64,000 bases of DNA. It comes from Scandinavium lactucae (GTDB lineage: Bacteria; Pseudomonadota; Gammaproteobacteria; Enterobacterales; Enterobacteriaceae). The DNA lies in assembly GCF_033843265.1 (NCBI RefSeq), contig NZ_JAWXRD010000001.1, positions 310,001 to 374,000 of the forward strand. The letters are read 5' to 3'. The position numbers and the translations under genes were made by a program. The notes under the pieces are model-generated. The model made no database searches and was not told the DNA's origin. It was given only the letters and a program-made list of their open reading frames with translations. This document shows, one piece after another, positions 9,960-19,393 of the stretch (its first letter is position 1; every line of letters begins with the position of its first letter).

Positions 9960-10872
9960 TAAAATCGCGGTCCTCCTCGGCGGCACCTCCGCAGAGCGTG
10001 AAGTCTCCCTCAACTCCGGTGCCGCCGTGGTTGCAGGTCTGCGTGAAGCAGGTATAGATGCTCACGGCGTCGACCCGCGTGATAGCGATATTACGCAGTT
10101 GAAAAATGACGGTTTTAAGAAAGCGTTTATTGCCCTGCACGGTCGCGGCGGGGAAGATGGCACGCTTCAGGGATTGCTTGAGCTTATTGGCCTGCCTTAC
10201 ACCGGCAGCGGCGTCATGGCTTCCGCGCTTTCCATGGATAAACTGCGCAGCAAATTGCTGTGGCAGGGCGCGGGCTTACCCGTTGCGCCATGGGTGGCAT
10301 TGACCCGCACCGAGTTTGCGCAAGGCCTGTCTCAGGACCAGCTGCAGCGCATTTCCACCCTCGGTTTACCGCTGATTGTTAAGCCGAGCCGTGAAGGGTC
10401 GAGCGTCGGAATGTCCAAAGTGACCGAATCTGGTGCACTGCTCGATGCCTTAATCTTGGCTTTTCAGCACGATGAAGAAGTTCTAATCGAAAAATGGTTA
10501 AGCGGGCCAGAATTTACCGTCGCGGTACTCGGTGAAGAAATTTTACCGTCAGTTCGCATCCAACCGGCCGGAGTCTTCTATGATTATGAGGCGAAGTATC
10601 TCTCTGACGAGACGCAGTATTTCTGCCCTGGTTGTGAAGATTCGGCTCGTGAACAAGAAATGCAGTCCCTGGTACTCAAAGCATGGAATATTCTTGGCTG
10701 TTACGGCTGGGGGCGAATTGATGTAATGCAGGATAGCGATGGTCAGTTATATCTGCTGGAGGCCAATACGTCTCCGGGGATGACCAGCCACAGCCTGGTG
10801 CCAATGGCGGCGCGTCAGGCGGGCATGAGCTTCTCGCATTTGGTGGTACGAATTCTGGACCTGGCGGGTTGA
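9952..10872 (+). CDS. ddlB: D-alanine:D-alanine ligase B
   Basis: ATP-grasp enzyme making D-Ala-D-Ala for MurF. The 306-residue product has the Ddl N-terminal signature LHGRGGEDG, the central ATP-grasp loop (KPSREGSSVGMSKV) and the C-terminal metal-binding signature LLEANTSPGMT. It overlaps murC by 8 nt and ends one base before the ftsQ start, so it belongs to the same transcription unit. Confidence 0.97.
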   Translation: MADKIAVLLGGTSAEREVSLNSGAAVVAGLREAGIDAHGVDPRDSDITQLKNDGFKKAFIALHGRGGEDGTLQGLLELIGLPYTGSGVMASALSMDKLRSKLLWQGAGLPVAPWVALTRTEFAQGLSQDQLQRISTLGLPLIVKPSREGSSVGMSKVTESGALLDALILAFQHDEEVLIEKWLSGPEFTVAVLGEEILPSVRIQPAGVFYDYEAKYLSDETQYFCPGCEDSAREQEMQSLVLKAWNILGCYGWGRIDVMQDSDGQLYLLEANTSPGMTSHSLVPMAARQAGMSFSHLVVRILDLAG

Positions 10873-10873
10873 T

Positions 10874-11710
10874 ATGTCGCAGGCAGCACTGAACACACGG
10901 AATCGTGAAGAAGAGGACGAACTCGCGTCTTCACGCAGAAATAATGGAACGCGTCTTGCAGGGATTGTGTTCCTGCTCGCGGTATTATTCACCGTGTTGA
11001 TGAGCGGCTGGATGGTACTGAACTGGATGGAAGATGCGCAGCGTCTTCCCTTATCCAAACTGGTAGTGACCGGTGAACGGCACTACACGCGTAACGATGA
11101 TATTCGCCAGGCTATTCTGGCGCTCGGTCCGCCGGGCACCTTTATGACCCAGGACGTGAATATCATTCAGAGTCAGATTGAACGCCTGCCATGGATCAAA
11201 CAGGCAAGCGTTCGAAAGCAGTGGCCGGACGAATTGAAGATTCATCTGGTTGAATATGTGCCGATTGCACGTTGGAATGATCAGCATATGGTGGATACTG
11301 ACGGCAACGCCTTTAGCGTGCCGACCGATCGCACCAGCAAGCAGAATTTGCCCATGTTGTATGGCCCGGAAGGTAGCGAGAACGAAGTGCTGCAAGGCTA
11401 TCGCGATATGGGGCAGATGCTGGCGAAAGAGAAGTTTACGTTGAAAGTGGCGGCGATGACCGCACGCCGTTCCTGGCAGCTGACGTTGAATAATGACATC
11501 AAGCTGGATCTGGGGCGCGGCGATACGGTGAAACGGCTTGAGCGCTTTTTAGAACTCTATCCTGTTCTTCAGCAGCAGGCGCAGACCGATGGCAAACGGA
11601 TTAGCTACGTTGATTTGCGTTATGACTCAGGCGCGGCAGTCGGTTGGCAACCCGCGCCCGTAGAGGATACACATCAACAACAAAATCAGGCACAGGCAGA
11701 GCAACAATGA
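10874..11710 (+). CDS. ftsQ: Divisome protein FtsQ
   Basis: Bitopic inner-membrane division protein that recruits FtsB/FtsL. It has a short cytoplasmic N-terminus, one transmembrane helix at about residues 27-49, then a periplasmic POTRA domain beginning LPLSKLVVTGERHYT and a beta domain. At 278 residues it is two longer than I recall for E. coli, mainly through N-terminal and C-terminal variation. The tail is glutamine-rich. It starts one base after ddlB and overlaps ftsA as ATGA. Promoters for ftsA/ftsZ are known to lie inside ftsQ in E. coli; I did not resolve them here. Confidence 0.96.
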   Translation: MSQAALNTRNREEEDELASSRRNNGTRLAGIVFLLAVLFTVLMSGWMVLNWMEDAQRLPLSKLVVTGERHYTRNDDIRQAILALGPPGTFMTQDVNIIQSQIERLPWIKQASVRKQWPDELKIHLVEYVPIARWNDQHMVDTDGNAFSVPTDRTSKQNLPMLYGPEGSENEVLQGYRDMGQMLAKEKFTLKVAAMTARRSWQLTLNNDIKLDLGRGDTVKRLERFLELYPVLQQQAQTDGKRISYVDLRYDSGAAVGWQPAPVEDTHQQQNQAQAEQQ

Positions 11711-12963
11711 TCAAAGCGACGGACAGAAAACTGGTAGTAGGACTGGAAATTGGTACCGCGAAGGTAGCCGCTTTGGTAGGGGAAGTTCTGCCCGACGGAA
11801 TGGTGAATATCATTGGCGTGGGCAGTTGCCCATCCCGGGGTATGGACAAAGGCGGCGTTAACGACCTGGAATCCGTGGTGAAATGCGTACAGCGCGCCAT
11901 TGACCAGGCGGAGCTGATGGCTGATTGCCAGATTTCTTCAGTGTATCTGGCGCTTTCAGGCAAACATATTAGCTGTCAGAATGAAATCGGGATGGTGCCG
12001 ATTTCTGAAGAAGAAGTGACTCAGGAAGACGTTGAAAACGTGGTGCATACGGCGAAGTCAGTGCGTGTGCGCGATGAACACCGCGTTCTGCACGTGATTC
12101 CGCAGGAGTATGCCATCGACTACCAGGAAGGGATTAAAAACCCGGTTGGCCTGTCTGGCGTACGTATGCAGGCCAAAGTGCATCTGATCACCTGCCACAA
12201 CGATATGGCGAAAAACATTGTTAAAGCCGTAGAGCGTTGTGGTCTGAAAGTGGATCAATTGATTTTCGCGGGCCTGGCATCGAGTTATTCCGTCCTGACG
12301 GAAGATGAACGTGAGCTGGGCGTCTGCGTGGTCGACGTCGGCGGTGGTACAATGGATATCGCCGTGTATACCGGCGGCGCGCTGCGTCATACCAAAGTCA
12401 TCCCGTATGCCGGGAACGTGGTGACCAGCGATATCGCGTATGCCTTCGGGACACCGCCAAGCGATGCCGAAGCGATTAAAGTTCGCCATGGCTGTGCGCT
12501 AGGCTCTATCGTCGGTAAAGACGAAAGCGTGGAAGTCCCGAGCGTCGGGGGGCGTCCACCGCGTAGCCTGCAGCGTCAGACGCTGGCAGAGGTTATCGAG
12601 CCGCGTTATACCGAGCTGCTCAACCTGGTGAACGAAGAGATTTTGCAATTGCAGGAACAGCTGCGCCAACAAGGTGTCAAACACCACTTGGCCGCAGGGA
12701 TTGTTCTGACCGGTGGTGCGGCGCAAATTGAAGGCCTGGCGGCCTGCGCCCAACGCGTGTTCCATACGCAGGTGCGCATCGGCGCACCGCTGAACATCAC
12801 CGGACTGACGGATTATGCCCAGGAGCCTTACTATTCAACGGCTGTGGGCCTGCTTCACTACGGAAAAGAGTCACATCTGAGTGGTGAGACGGAAGTGGAA
12901 AAACGTGTCGCAGTGAGTTCGTGGATTAAGCGAATCAACACCTGGCTGCGAAAAGAGTTTTAA
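11707..12963 (+). CDS. ftsA: Cell division protein FtsA (actin-like membrane tether)
   Basis: Actin-fold ATPase that anchors FtsZ filaments to the inner membrane and recruits later division proteins. The 418-residue product has the N-terminal phosphate loop VGLEIGTAKVAALVGE, the 1C domain, the second phosphate loop VVDVGGGTMDIAV, and a C-terminal amphipathic membrane-targeting helix ending SWIKRINTWLRKEF. It is two residues shorter than E. coli FtsA in the linker just before that helix. The frame is open upstream to 11644 inside ftsQ; 11707 is the start giving the conserved MIKATDRKL. Confidence 0.97.
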   Translation: MIKATDRKLVVGLEIGTAKVAALVGEVLPDGMVNIIGVGSCPSRGMDKGGVNDLESVVKCVQRAIDQAELMADCQISSVYLALSGKHISCQNEIGMVPISEEEVTQEDVENVVHTAKSVRVRDEHRVLHVIPQEYAIDYQEGIKNPVGLSGVRMQAKVHLITCHNDMAKNIVKAVERCGLKVDQLIFAGLASSYSVLTEDERELGVCVVDVGGGTMDIAVYTGGALRHTKVIPYAGNVVTSDIAYAFGTPPSDAEAIKVRHGCALGSIVGKDESVEVPSVGGRPPRSLQRQTLAEVIEPRYTELLNLVNEEILQLQEQLRQQGVKHHLAAGIVLTGGAAQIEGLAACAQRVFHTQVRIGAPLNITGLTDYAQEPYYSTAVGLLHYGKESHLSGETEVEKRVAVSSWIKRINTWLRKEF

Positions 12964-13025
12964 TTTTTTAAGAGAGCGTCGAAAATTAGCGCTCTCAGGC
13001 GACAGGCACAAAACGGAGAGAAACT

Positions 13026-14177
13026 ATGTTTGAACCTATGGAACTGACCAACGACGCGGTGATTAAAGTCATCGGCGTCGGTGGTGGCGGTGGCAACGCC
13101 GTCGAACACATGGTGCGCGAGCGCATCGAAGGTGTTGAATTCTTCGCAGTGAACACTGACGCTCAGGCGTTACGTAAAACGGCTGTCGGCCAGACTATCC
13201 AGATCGGTAATGGGATTACCAAAGGTCTGGGTGCTGGCGCAAACCCGGAAGTCGGTCGTAATGCGGCAGACGAAGACCGTGAAGCCCTGCGTGCAGCCCT
13301 TGAAGGCGCTGACATGGTGTTCATCGCAGCAGGTATGGGTGGCGGTACTGGTACCGGTGCAGCACCTGTTGTGGCTGAAGTAGCCAAAGATTTAGGTATT
13401 CTGACCGTTGCTGTCGTGACCAAGCCTTTCAACTTTGAAGGCAAGAAGCGTATGGCATTTGCGGAGCAGGGTATCGCCGAGCTGTCCAAACATGTGGACT
13501 CTCTGATTACGATCCCTAACGACAAACTGCTGAAAGTTCTGGGCCGTGGCATCTCTCTGCTCGACGCTTTCGGTGCAGCGAATGACGTGCTGAAAGGCGC
13601 AGTTCAGGGTATCGCCGAACTGATTACCCGTCCGGGTCTGATGAACGTCGACTTTGCTGACGTGCGCACCGTGATGTCCGAAATGGGCTACGCGATGATG
13701 GGCTCAGGCCTGGCAAGCGGTGAAGACCGTGCGGAAGAAGCGGCTGAAATGGCTATCTCTTCTCCACTGCTGGAAGATATCGACCTGTCCGGCGCACGCG
13801 GTGTTCTGGTCAACATCACCGCTGGTTTCGACCTGCGCCTGGATGAGTTCGAAACCGTGGGTAACACCATCCGTGCATTTGCATCGGATAATGCGACCGT
13901 GGTTATCGGTACTTCTCTGGATCCGGATATGAACGACGAGCTGCGTGTGACCGTCGTGGCTACCGGTATCGGTATGGACAAGCGTCCTGAAATTACCCTG
14001 GTGACCAACAAGCAACAGCAGCAGCCAGTCATGGATCGCTACCAGCAGCACGGCATGGCTCCGCTGTCGCAGGAGCAGAAACCGGCCGCTAAAGTGGTTA
14101 ACGACAATACGCCGCAAACCGCTAAAGAACCGGATTATTTGGATATCCCTGCATTCCTGCGCAAGCAAGCTGATTAA
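13026..14177 (+). CDS. ftsZ: Tubulin-like cell division GTPase FtsZ
   Basis: GTPase that polymerises into the Z ring at midcell. The 383-residue protein has the tubulin signature GGGTGTG near residue 106 and the synergy loop with NVDFADVRTVM. A Gln-rich variable linker follows, then the C-terminal peptide DYLDIPAFLRKQAD that binds FtsA, ZipA and ZapD. A strong GGAGAG ribosome site precedes the ATG. It lies 62 bp after ftsA, in the same operon; ZapD (19394-20137) in this window is one of its partners. Confidence 0.99.
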   Translation: MFEPMELTNDAVIKVIGVGGGGGNAVEHMVRERIEGVEFFAVNTDAQALRKTAVGQTIQIGNGITKGLGAGANPEVGRNAADEDREALRAALEGADMVFIAAGMGGGTGTGAAPVVAEVAKDLGILTVAVVTKPFNFEGKKRMAFAEQGIAELSKHVDSLITIPNDKLLKVLGRGISLLDAFGAANDVLKGAVQGIAELITRPGLMNVDFADVRTVMSEMGYAMMGSGLASGEDRAEEAAEMAISSPLLEDIDLSGARGVLVNITAGFDLRLDEFETVGNTIRAFASDNATVVIGTSLDPDMNDELRVTVVATGIGMDKRPEITLVTNKQQQQPVMDRYQQHGMAPLSQEQKPAAKVVNDNTPQTAKEPDYLDIPAFLRKQAD

Positions 14178-14208
14178 GAATTAGCTGGAATTTGGGAATC
14201 TGCGCTCT

Positions 14209-14277
14209 TTGTGCTAAACTGGCCTGCCGAATGTATAGTACACTTCGGTTGGATAGGTAATTTGGCGAGATTATACG
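14209..14277 (+). promoter_or_regulatory. lpxC leader with probable promoter and hairpin
   Basis: The 100-bp ftsZ-lpxC gap contains a -10-like TATAGT (14234-14239) with a weak -35 candidate TTGTGC (14209-14214), and a small dyad CCGAA/TTCGG (14227-14231 and 14244-14248). The gap is conserved in enterobacteria and is where lpxC transcription starts independently of the dcw operon. The exact start is inferred. Confidence 0.45.
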
Positions 14278-15195
14278 ATGATCAAACAAAGGACTCTTAA
14301 ACGTATCGTTCAGTCGACTGGCGTCGGTTTACATACCGGCAAAAAGGTCACACTGACGTTACGCCCTGCGCCGGCAAATACCGGGGTCATCTATCGTCGC
14401 ACCGACTTGAATCCACCGGTTGATTTTCCGGCAGATGCCAAATCTGTGCGTGATACCATGCTCTGTACTTGCCTTGTCAACGAGCATGACGTGCGGATTT
14501 CAACGGTAGAGCACCTGAACGCCGCCCTGGCCGGGCTGGGTATCGACAACATCATTGTTGAAGTCGATGCACCAGAAATCCCGATCATGGACGGTAGCGC
14601 TGCCCCGTTCGTTTATCTGCTGCTCGACGCAGGCATTGATGAACTGAACTGTGCGAAGAAATTTGTACGCATTAAAGACACAGTTCGTGTAGAAGACGGC
14701 GACAAGTGGGCTGAATTCAAGCCGTTCAATGGTTTCTCGTTGGATTTCACCATCGACTTTAACCATCCGGCGATTGATGGCAGCAACCAGCGTTATGCTA
14801 TGAACTTCTCCGCGGATGCGTTCATGCGTCAGATTAGCCGAGCGCGTACTTTTGGTTTCATGCGTGATATCGAATATCTGCAGTCCCGCGGCCTGTGCCT
14901 GGGCGGCAGCTTCGATTGTGCCATCGTTGTTGACGATTATCGCGTACTGAACGAAGACGGCCTGCGCTTTGAAGATGAATTTGTGCGCCACAAAATGCTG
15001 GATGCGATCGGTGACCTCTTTATGTGTGGTCACAATATCATCGGTGCATTCACCGCGTACAAATCCGGTCACGCCCTGAACAATAAACTGCTGCAAGCGG
15101 TCCTGGCAAAACAGGAAGCTTGGGAGTTTGTGACCTTCGAAGACGAAGCTGAACTGCCACTGGCATTCAAAGCACCGTCAATGGTTCTGGCATAA
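14278..15195 (+). CDS. lpxC: UDP-3-O-acyl-GlcNAc deacetylase
   Basis: Zinc-dependent deacetylase catalysing the committed step of lipid A synthesis in the cytoplasm. The 305-residue product carries the zinc ligands in STVEHLNAAL (His79) and HKMLDAIGD (His238 and Asp242), and the usual duplicated fold. The C-terminus SMVLA is the hydrophobic degradation tag read by FtsH in E. coli, so FtsH-controlled turnover is likely. It is the last gene of the dcw cluster and is followed by a terminator. Confidence 0.98.
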   Translation: MIKQRTLKRIVQSTGVGLHTGKKVTLTLRPAPANTGVIYRRTDLNPPVDFPADAKSVRDTMLCTCLVNEHDVRISTVEHLNAALAGLGIDNIIVEVDAPEIPIMDGSAAPFVYLLLDAGIDELNCAKKFVRIKDTVRVEDGDKWAEFKPFNGFSLDFTIDFNHPAIDGSNQRYAMNFSADAFMRQISRARTFGFMRDIEYLQSRGLCLGGSFDCAIVVDDYRVLNEDGLRFEDEFVRHKMLDAIGDLFMCGHNIIGAFTAYKSGHALNNKLLQAVLAKQEAWEFVTFEDEAELPLAFKAPSMVLA

Positions 15196-15226
15196 GCCTG
15201 ACCATTCTGTAAATTCGACTGGCAAC

Positions 15227-15262
15227 CTGGTTCTCTCCGTCCAGGGAACCAGTCGTTTTTTC
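15227..15262 (+). terminator. Terminator after lpxC
   Basis: Stem CTGGTTC (15227-15233) with GAACCAG (15246-15252), followed within four bases by a run of T (15255-15260). It lies 30 bp after the lpxC stop. Confidence 0.7.
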
Positions 15263-15456
15263 TTTTTAGCACTCCCAAAACGCCTCCTGTGACACCCGTT
15301 GTCATTTTCACGCCTTATATATGTGCGATTGCTGCTTTGGTGAGCACTTTTCCGCGAGGTTAACCGTCATTCCTGCTGCTGGCGCGAGCCATTAATGGTA
15401 CTATCATGACGCTAAATTTTTTGATGGGTTGCCTGGCAATCAAGGTGAAAAGGTAA

Positions 15457-15960
15457 GTGAACGGTATACTGACGCGTTGGCGACAGTTTGGCAGACGATA
15501 CTTCTGGCCGCATCTCCTGTTGGGGATGGTCGCGGCAGGGTTCGGCTTGCCTGCGATTGCTACAGCCTCTGAATCTGTTCCACCGACCAAAACCGCCAGC
15601 AGCCATAACCCCGCAACGAAGGTTAACTTCACCCATCTGGCATTGCTCGATGGCAACCGTCGGCCTGCGTTTACCGTCGATTACTGGCATCAACACGCCA
15701 TTCGCACGGTTATTCGTCACCTGTCCTTCGCGATGGCACCCCAGGCGCTGCCGGTCGCAGAAGCGTCCGCGCCGCTTGAAGTTCATCATCTTGCTCTGCT
15801 GGATACGCTCAGCGCCCTGCTGATGCGTGAGAGCCAGCCGCCCGCGATCGTTCGCTCGGTGGCATGGCATGCAGAGCCTGCGGCACATCCTGCCTTTTCA
15901 GTCAGTACCTGGGTAAGCCAGGTGCACGGTATTCGTGCCGGACCTCAACGCCTTAGCTGA
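15457..15960 (+). CDS. secM: Secretion monitor SecM (translation-arrest peptide)
   Basis: Exported sensor that regulates secA translation. Its nascent chain stalls the ribosome until SecA pulls on it, and stalling opens a hairpin masking the secA start. The 167-residue product has a long signal sequence (hydrophobic core about residues 15-36) and the C-terminal arrest motif with spacing F-x4-W-V-x4-GIRAGP, matching E. coli F150...P166. Position 156 is Val here instead of Ile; the critical Trp, Arg and Pro are kept. The GTG start is chosen from the MNGILTRWRQFG match to relatives. The middle of the protein is divergent, as expected for this family. Confidence 0.93.
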   Translation: MNGILTRWRQFGRRYFWPHLLLGMVAAGFGLPAIATASESVPPTKTASSHNPATKVNFTHLALLDGNRRPAFTVDYWHQHAIRTVIRHLSFAMAPQALPVAEASAPLEVHHLALLDTLSALLMRESQPPAIVRSVAWHAEPAAHPAFSVSTWVSQVHGIRAGPQRLS

Positions 15961-15991
15961 TAAAAAACAAAACTTCACCTAATGACTAAGA

Positions 15992-16006
15992 CTCCGCATG
16001 GCGGGG
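15992..16006 (+). promoter_or_regulatory. secM-secA translational control hairpin
   Basis: Stem CTCCGC (15992-15997) pairs with GCGGGG (16001-16006, one G-U) around an ATG loop, between the secM stop and the secA start. It corresponds to the stem in E. coli that hides the secA ribosome site unless SecM is stalled. The secA site itself (TTGAGAT) lies just downstream. Confidence 0.75.
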
Positions 16007-16023
16007 CGATTGAGATTTTAATT

Positions 16024-18726
16024 ATGCTTAATTTATTAACCAAAGTTTTCGGTAGCCGTAACGACCGTACACTGCGTCGTATGCGCAAAACCGTCACTCA
16101 AATCAATGCCATGGAACCGGAGATGGAAAAACTCTCCGATGACGAACTCAAAGCGAAAACTAACGAGTTCCGTGCGCGTCTGGAAAAAGGCGCTACTGTA
16201 GAAAGCCTGATCCCGGAAGCGTTTGCAGTGGTACGTGAAGCCAGTAAGCGCGTGTTTGGTATGCGTCACTTCGACGTGCAGCTGCTCGGCGGTATGGTTC
16301 TGAACGACCGCTGCATCGCAGAAATGCGTACCGGTGAAGGTAAAACCCTGACCGCAACGCTGCCAGCGTACGTTAACGCCCTGTCCGGTAAAGGCGTTCA
16401 TGTGGTTACCGTCAACGACTATTTGGCACAGCGTGACGCCGAAAACAACCGTCCGCTATTCGAGTTCCTCGGCATGAGCGTGGCCGTGAACATGTCCGGT
16501 ATGCCAGCGCCCGCTAAACGTGAAGCCTACGCCGCGGACATCACCTACGGCACCAACAACGAATACGGCTTTGACTACCTGCGCGACAATATGGCGTTCA
16601 GCCCGGAAGAGCGTGTTCAGCGTAAACTGCACTATGCGTTGGTCGATGAGGTGGATTCCATCCTTATTGATGAAGCCCGTACGCCGCTTATTATCTCTGG
16701 TCCGGCTGAAGACAGTTCCGAGATGTATAAGCAGGTTAACAAAATTATCCCGCATCTGATCCGCCAGGAAAAAGAAGACTCCGACACCTTCCAGGGTGAA
16801 GGTCACTTCTCCGTGGATGAGAAAGCCCGCCAGGTGAATATCACCGAACGTGGTCTGGTGCTGGTAGAAGAATTGCTGGTGCGTGAAGGCATTATGGAAG
16901 AGGGTGAGTCCCTGTACTCTCCGACCAACATCATGCTGATGCATCACGTCACCGCCGCCTTGCGCGCTCACGTTCTGTTTACCCGCGATGTGGACTACAT
17001 CGTTAAAGATGGCGAAGTTATCATCGTCGATGAACACACCGGCCGTACCATGCAGGGACGTCGCTGGTCTGATGGTCTGCATCAGGCGGTGGAAGCCAAA
17101 GAAGGCGTCGACATCCAGAACGAAAACCAGACGCTGGCTTCTATTACCTTCCAGAACTACTTCCGTCTGTACGAGAAACTGGCCGGTATGACCGGTACAG
17201 CGGACACCGAAGCATTCGAGTTCAGCTCCATCTACAAACTGGATACCGTGGTGGTGCCGACCAACCGTCCAATGATCCGTAAGGACATGCCGGACCTGGT
17301 CTACATGACCGAAGCCGAAAAAATTCAGGCTATCATCGAAGATATCCGCGATCGTACCGCGAAAGGCCAGCCGGTCTTGGTAGGGACTATCTCAATCGAG
17401 AAATCTGAAGTGGTGTCCCACGAGCTGACCAAAGCCGGTATCAAGCACAATGTACTGAACGCCAAGTTCCACGCCAGTGAAGCGGATATTGTTGCTCAGG
17501 CGGGTTACCCGTCTACCGTTACCATCGCTACCAACATGGCGGGTCGTGGTACTGACATCATGCTGGGCGGCAGCTGGCAGGCAGAAGTCGCGCAGCTTGA
17601 AAACCCGACCGAAGAACAAATCGCGAAGATCAAAGCTGACTGGCAGGTTCGTCACGACGCCGTTCTGGCGGCAGGCGGCCTGCATATCGTCGGTACAGAG
17701 CGTCACGAATCTCGCCGTATCGATAACCAGCTGCGTGGTCGTTCTGGTCGTCAGGGTGATGCCGGTTCTTCCCGCTTCTACCTGTCGATGGAAGATGCGC
17801 TGATGCGTATTTTTGCCTCCGATCGTGTTTCCGGCATGATGCGTAAACTGGGTATGAAACCGGGCGAAGCGATTGAGCACCCGTGGGTGACCAAAGCTAT
17901 CGCCAACGCGCAGCGTAAGGTGGAAAGCCGTAACTTCGATATTCGTAAGCAGCTGCTGGAATATGATGATGTGGCCAACGATCAGCGTCGCGCGATCTAC
18001 TCCCAGCGTAACGAGTTGCTGGACGTGTCCGACGTGAGCGAAACGATCACCAGCATCCGTGAAGACGTGTTCAAAGCGACTATCGATGCACACATTCCGC
18101 CGCAGTCACTGGAAGAAATGTGGGATATCGAAGGCCTGCAAGAGCGCCTGAAAAACGATTTTGACCTCGACCTGCCAATCAAAGAGTGGCTGGACAAAGA
18201 GCCAGAACTGCACGAAGAAACGCTGCGTGAGCGTATTCTGCAGAGCGGTATCGAGGTTTATCAGCGTAAAGAAGAAGTGGTGGGCACCGAAATGATGCGC
18301 CACTTCGAGAAAGGCGTGATGCTGCAAACGCTGGATTCCCTGTGGAAAGAACACCTGGCCGCGATGGACTACCTGCGCCAGGGCATCCATCTGCGTGGCT
18401 ATGCGCAGAAAGATCCTAAACAGGAATATAAGCGTGAATCGTTCTCCATGTTTGCCGCGATGCTGGAATCACTGAAATATGAAGTGATCAGCACCCTGTG
18501 CAAAGTTCAGGTACGTATGCCTGAAGAAGTCGAGGCCATGGAAGAGCAGCGCCGCGAAGAAGCTGAACGTCTGGCACAGATGCAGCAGCTGAGCCACGCT
18601 GACGACGACACCGCCGCCGCAGAATCGTTGGCCGCCGAAACCGGCGATCGCAAAGTGGGCCGCAACGATCCATGCCCATGCGGTTCCGGTAAAAAATATA
18701 AGCAGTGCCACGGGCGTATCAGCTAA
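16024..18726 (+). CDS. secA: Protein translocase ATPase SecA
   Basis: Motor ATPase driving preproteins through SecYEG. The 900-residue product has Walker A MRTGEGKT (about residues 102-109), the DEAD-type Walker B in VDEVDSILIDEAR, a second helicase domain with GTERHESRRIDNQLRGRSG, and a C-terminal zinc-binding tail CPCGSGKKYKQCH that contacts SecB and lipids. The frame opens 42 nt upstream (15982); I chose ATG 16024 for its match to the standard N-terminus and its place after the SecM-controlled hairpin. Expression is expected to be set by SecM. Confidence 0.98.
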   Translation: MLNLLTKVFGSRNDRTLRRMRKTVTQINAMEPEMEKLSDDELKAKTNEFRARLEKGATVESLIPEAFAVVREASKRVFGMRHFDVQLLGGMVLNDRCIAEMRTGEGKTLTATLPAYVNALSGKGVHVVTVNDYLAQRDAENNRPLFEFLGMSVAVNMSGMPAPAKREAYAADITYGTNNEYGFDYLRDNMAFSPEERVQRKLHYALVDEVDSILIDEARTPLIISGPAEDSSEMYKQVNKIIPHLIRQEKEDSDTFQGEGHFSVDEKARQVNITERGLVLVEELLVREGIMEEGESLYSPTNIMLMHHVTAALRAHVLFTRDVDYIVKDGEVIIVDEHTGRTMQGRRWSDGLHQAVEAKEGVDIQNENQTLASITFQNYFRLYEKLAGMTGTADTEAFEFSSIYKLDTVVVPTNRPMIRKDMPDLVYMTEAEKIQAIIEDIRDRTAKGQPVLVGTISIEKSEVVSHELTKAGIKHNVLNAKFHASEADIVAQAGYPSTVTIATNMAGRGTDIMLGGSWQAEVAQLENPTEEQIAKIKADWQVRHDAVLAAGGLHIVGTERHESRRIDNQLRGRSGRQGDAGSSRFYLSMEDALMRIFASDRVSGMMRKLGMKPGEAIEHPWVTKAIANAQRKVESRNFDIRKQLLEYDDVANDQRRAIYSQRNELLDVSDVSETITSIREDVFKATIDAHIPPQSLEEMWDIEGLQERLKNDFDLDLPIKEWLDKEPELHEETLRERILQSGIEVYQRKEEVVGTEMMRHFEKGVMLQTLDSLWKEHLAAMDYLRQGIHLRGYAQKDPKQEYKRESFSMFAAMLESLKYEVISTLCKVQVRMPEEVEAMEEQRREEAERLAQMQQLSHADDDTAAAESLAAETGDRKVGRNDPCPCGSGKKYKQCHGRIS

Positions 18727-18756
18727 GCTCTGAGAGACACGAAGAACTGCGAAAAC

Positions 18757-18783
18757 AAAGGCGCTGGTGACAGCGCCTTTTTT
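18757..18783 (+). terminator. Rho-independent terminator after secA
   Basis: Perfect 10-bp stem AAAGGCGCTG/CAGCGCCTTT with a GTGA loop (18757-18780) and continuing T run. It ends 14 bp before mutT, so mutT would depend on read-through or its own signal. Confidence 0.85.
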
Positions 18784-18797
18784 ATGGAAAGAAGACA

Positions 18798-19190
18798 ATG
18801 AAAATACTGCAAATCTCGACCGGTATCCTGCGTAACGCGGCAGGGGAAATCTTTATTACCCAGCGAGCTGCTGATGCACACATGGCTAACATGTGGGAGT
18901 TTCCGGGGGGAAAAATCGAAGAAGGCGAAAGTCCGGAGTTAGCGCTGGCGCGTGAACTATACGAAGAAGTGGGGATCCTGCCGGAATCAGCACTGCTGTT
19001 TGATAAGCTGGAATACCAGTTCCCGGATCGTCACATCACACTGTGGTTCTGGTTGGTAGACAGCTGGCAGGGCGAGCCGTGGGGCAAAGAAGGGCAACCG
19101 GGACGCTGGGTTGCACAGAAAGATTTGTTGGCAGACGAGTTTCCGCCTGCCAACGCACCAGTGATTGCGAAACTGATCGAGCAGGCTTAA
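18798..19190 (+). CDS. mutT: 8-oxo-dGTP diphosphatase MutT
   Basis: Nudix hydrolase that removes 8-oxo-dGTP from the nucleotide pool and so prevents A:T to C:G transversions. The 130-residue protein has the full Nudix box (G-x5-E-x7-REL-x-EE-x-G) starting at GGKIEEGES near residue 37, and the conserved FPDRHITLWFWLV strand. Its 3' end overlaps the convergent yacG by 4 bp. Confidence 0.96.
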   Translation: MKILQISTGILRNAAGEIFITQRAADAHMANMWEFPGGKIEEGESPELALARELYEEVGILPESALLFDKLEYQFPDRHITLWFWLVDSWQGEPWGKEGQPGRWVAQKDLLADEFPPANAPVIAKLIEQA

Positions 19191-19384
19191 GGCAGCTGTT
19201 CTTCGCTCCAGTCATCGCTTTCTGACAAATCGCCAGAGCTTGGGATCCGCTTCTCTTCAGCGGCCCACTCGCCTAAGTCAATGAGCTGGCAGCGTTTGCA
19301 GCAGAAGGGGCGGAACGGACTCTGTTCGCCCCAGACCAGGCTTTTGCCGCAAGTCGGGCAGTTTACGGTAATGATGTCACTCAT
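19187..19384 (-). CDS. yacG: DNA gyrase inhibitor / zinc protein YacG
   Basis: Small 65-residue zinc-ribbon protein, reported in E. coli to bind GyrB and inhibit gyrase. The four zinc ligands are visible as CPTCG and FCCKRC, followed by the conserved IDLGEWAAEEKRIP and an acidic tail. It lies downstream of coaE-zapD on the minus strand and converges with mutT. Confidence 0.95.
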   Translation of the reverse strand: MSDIITVNCPTCGKSLVWGEQSPFRPFCCKRCQLIDLGEWAAEEKRIPSSGDLSESDDWSEEQLP

Positions 19385-19393
19385 AGTGTCTCC

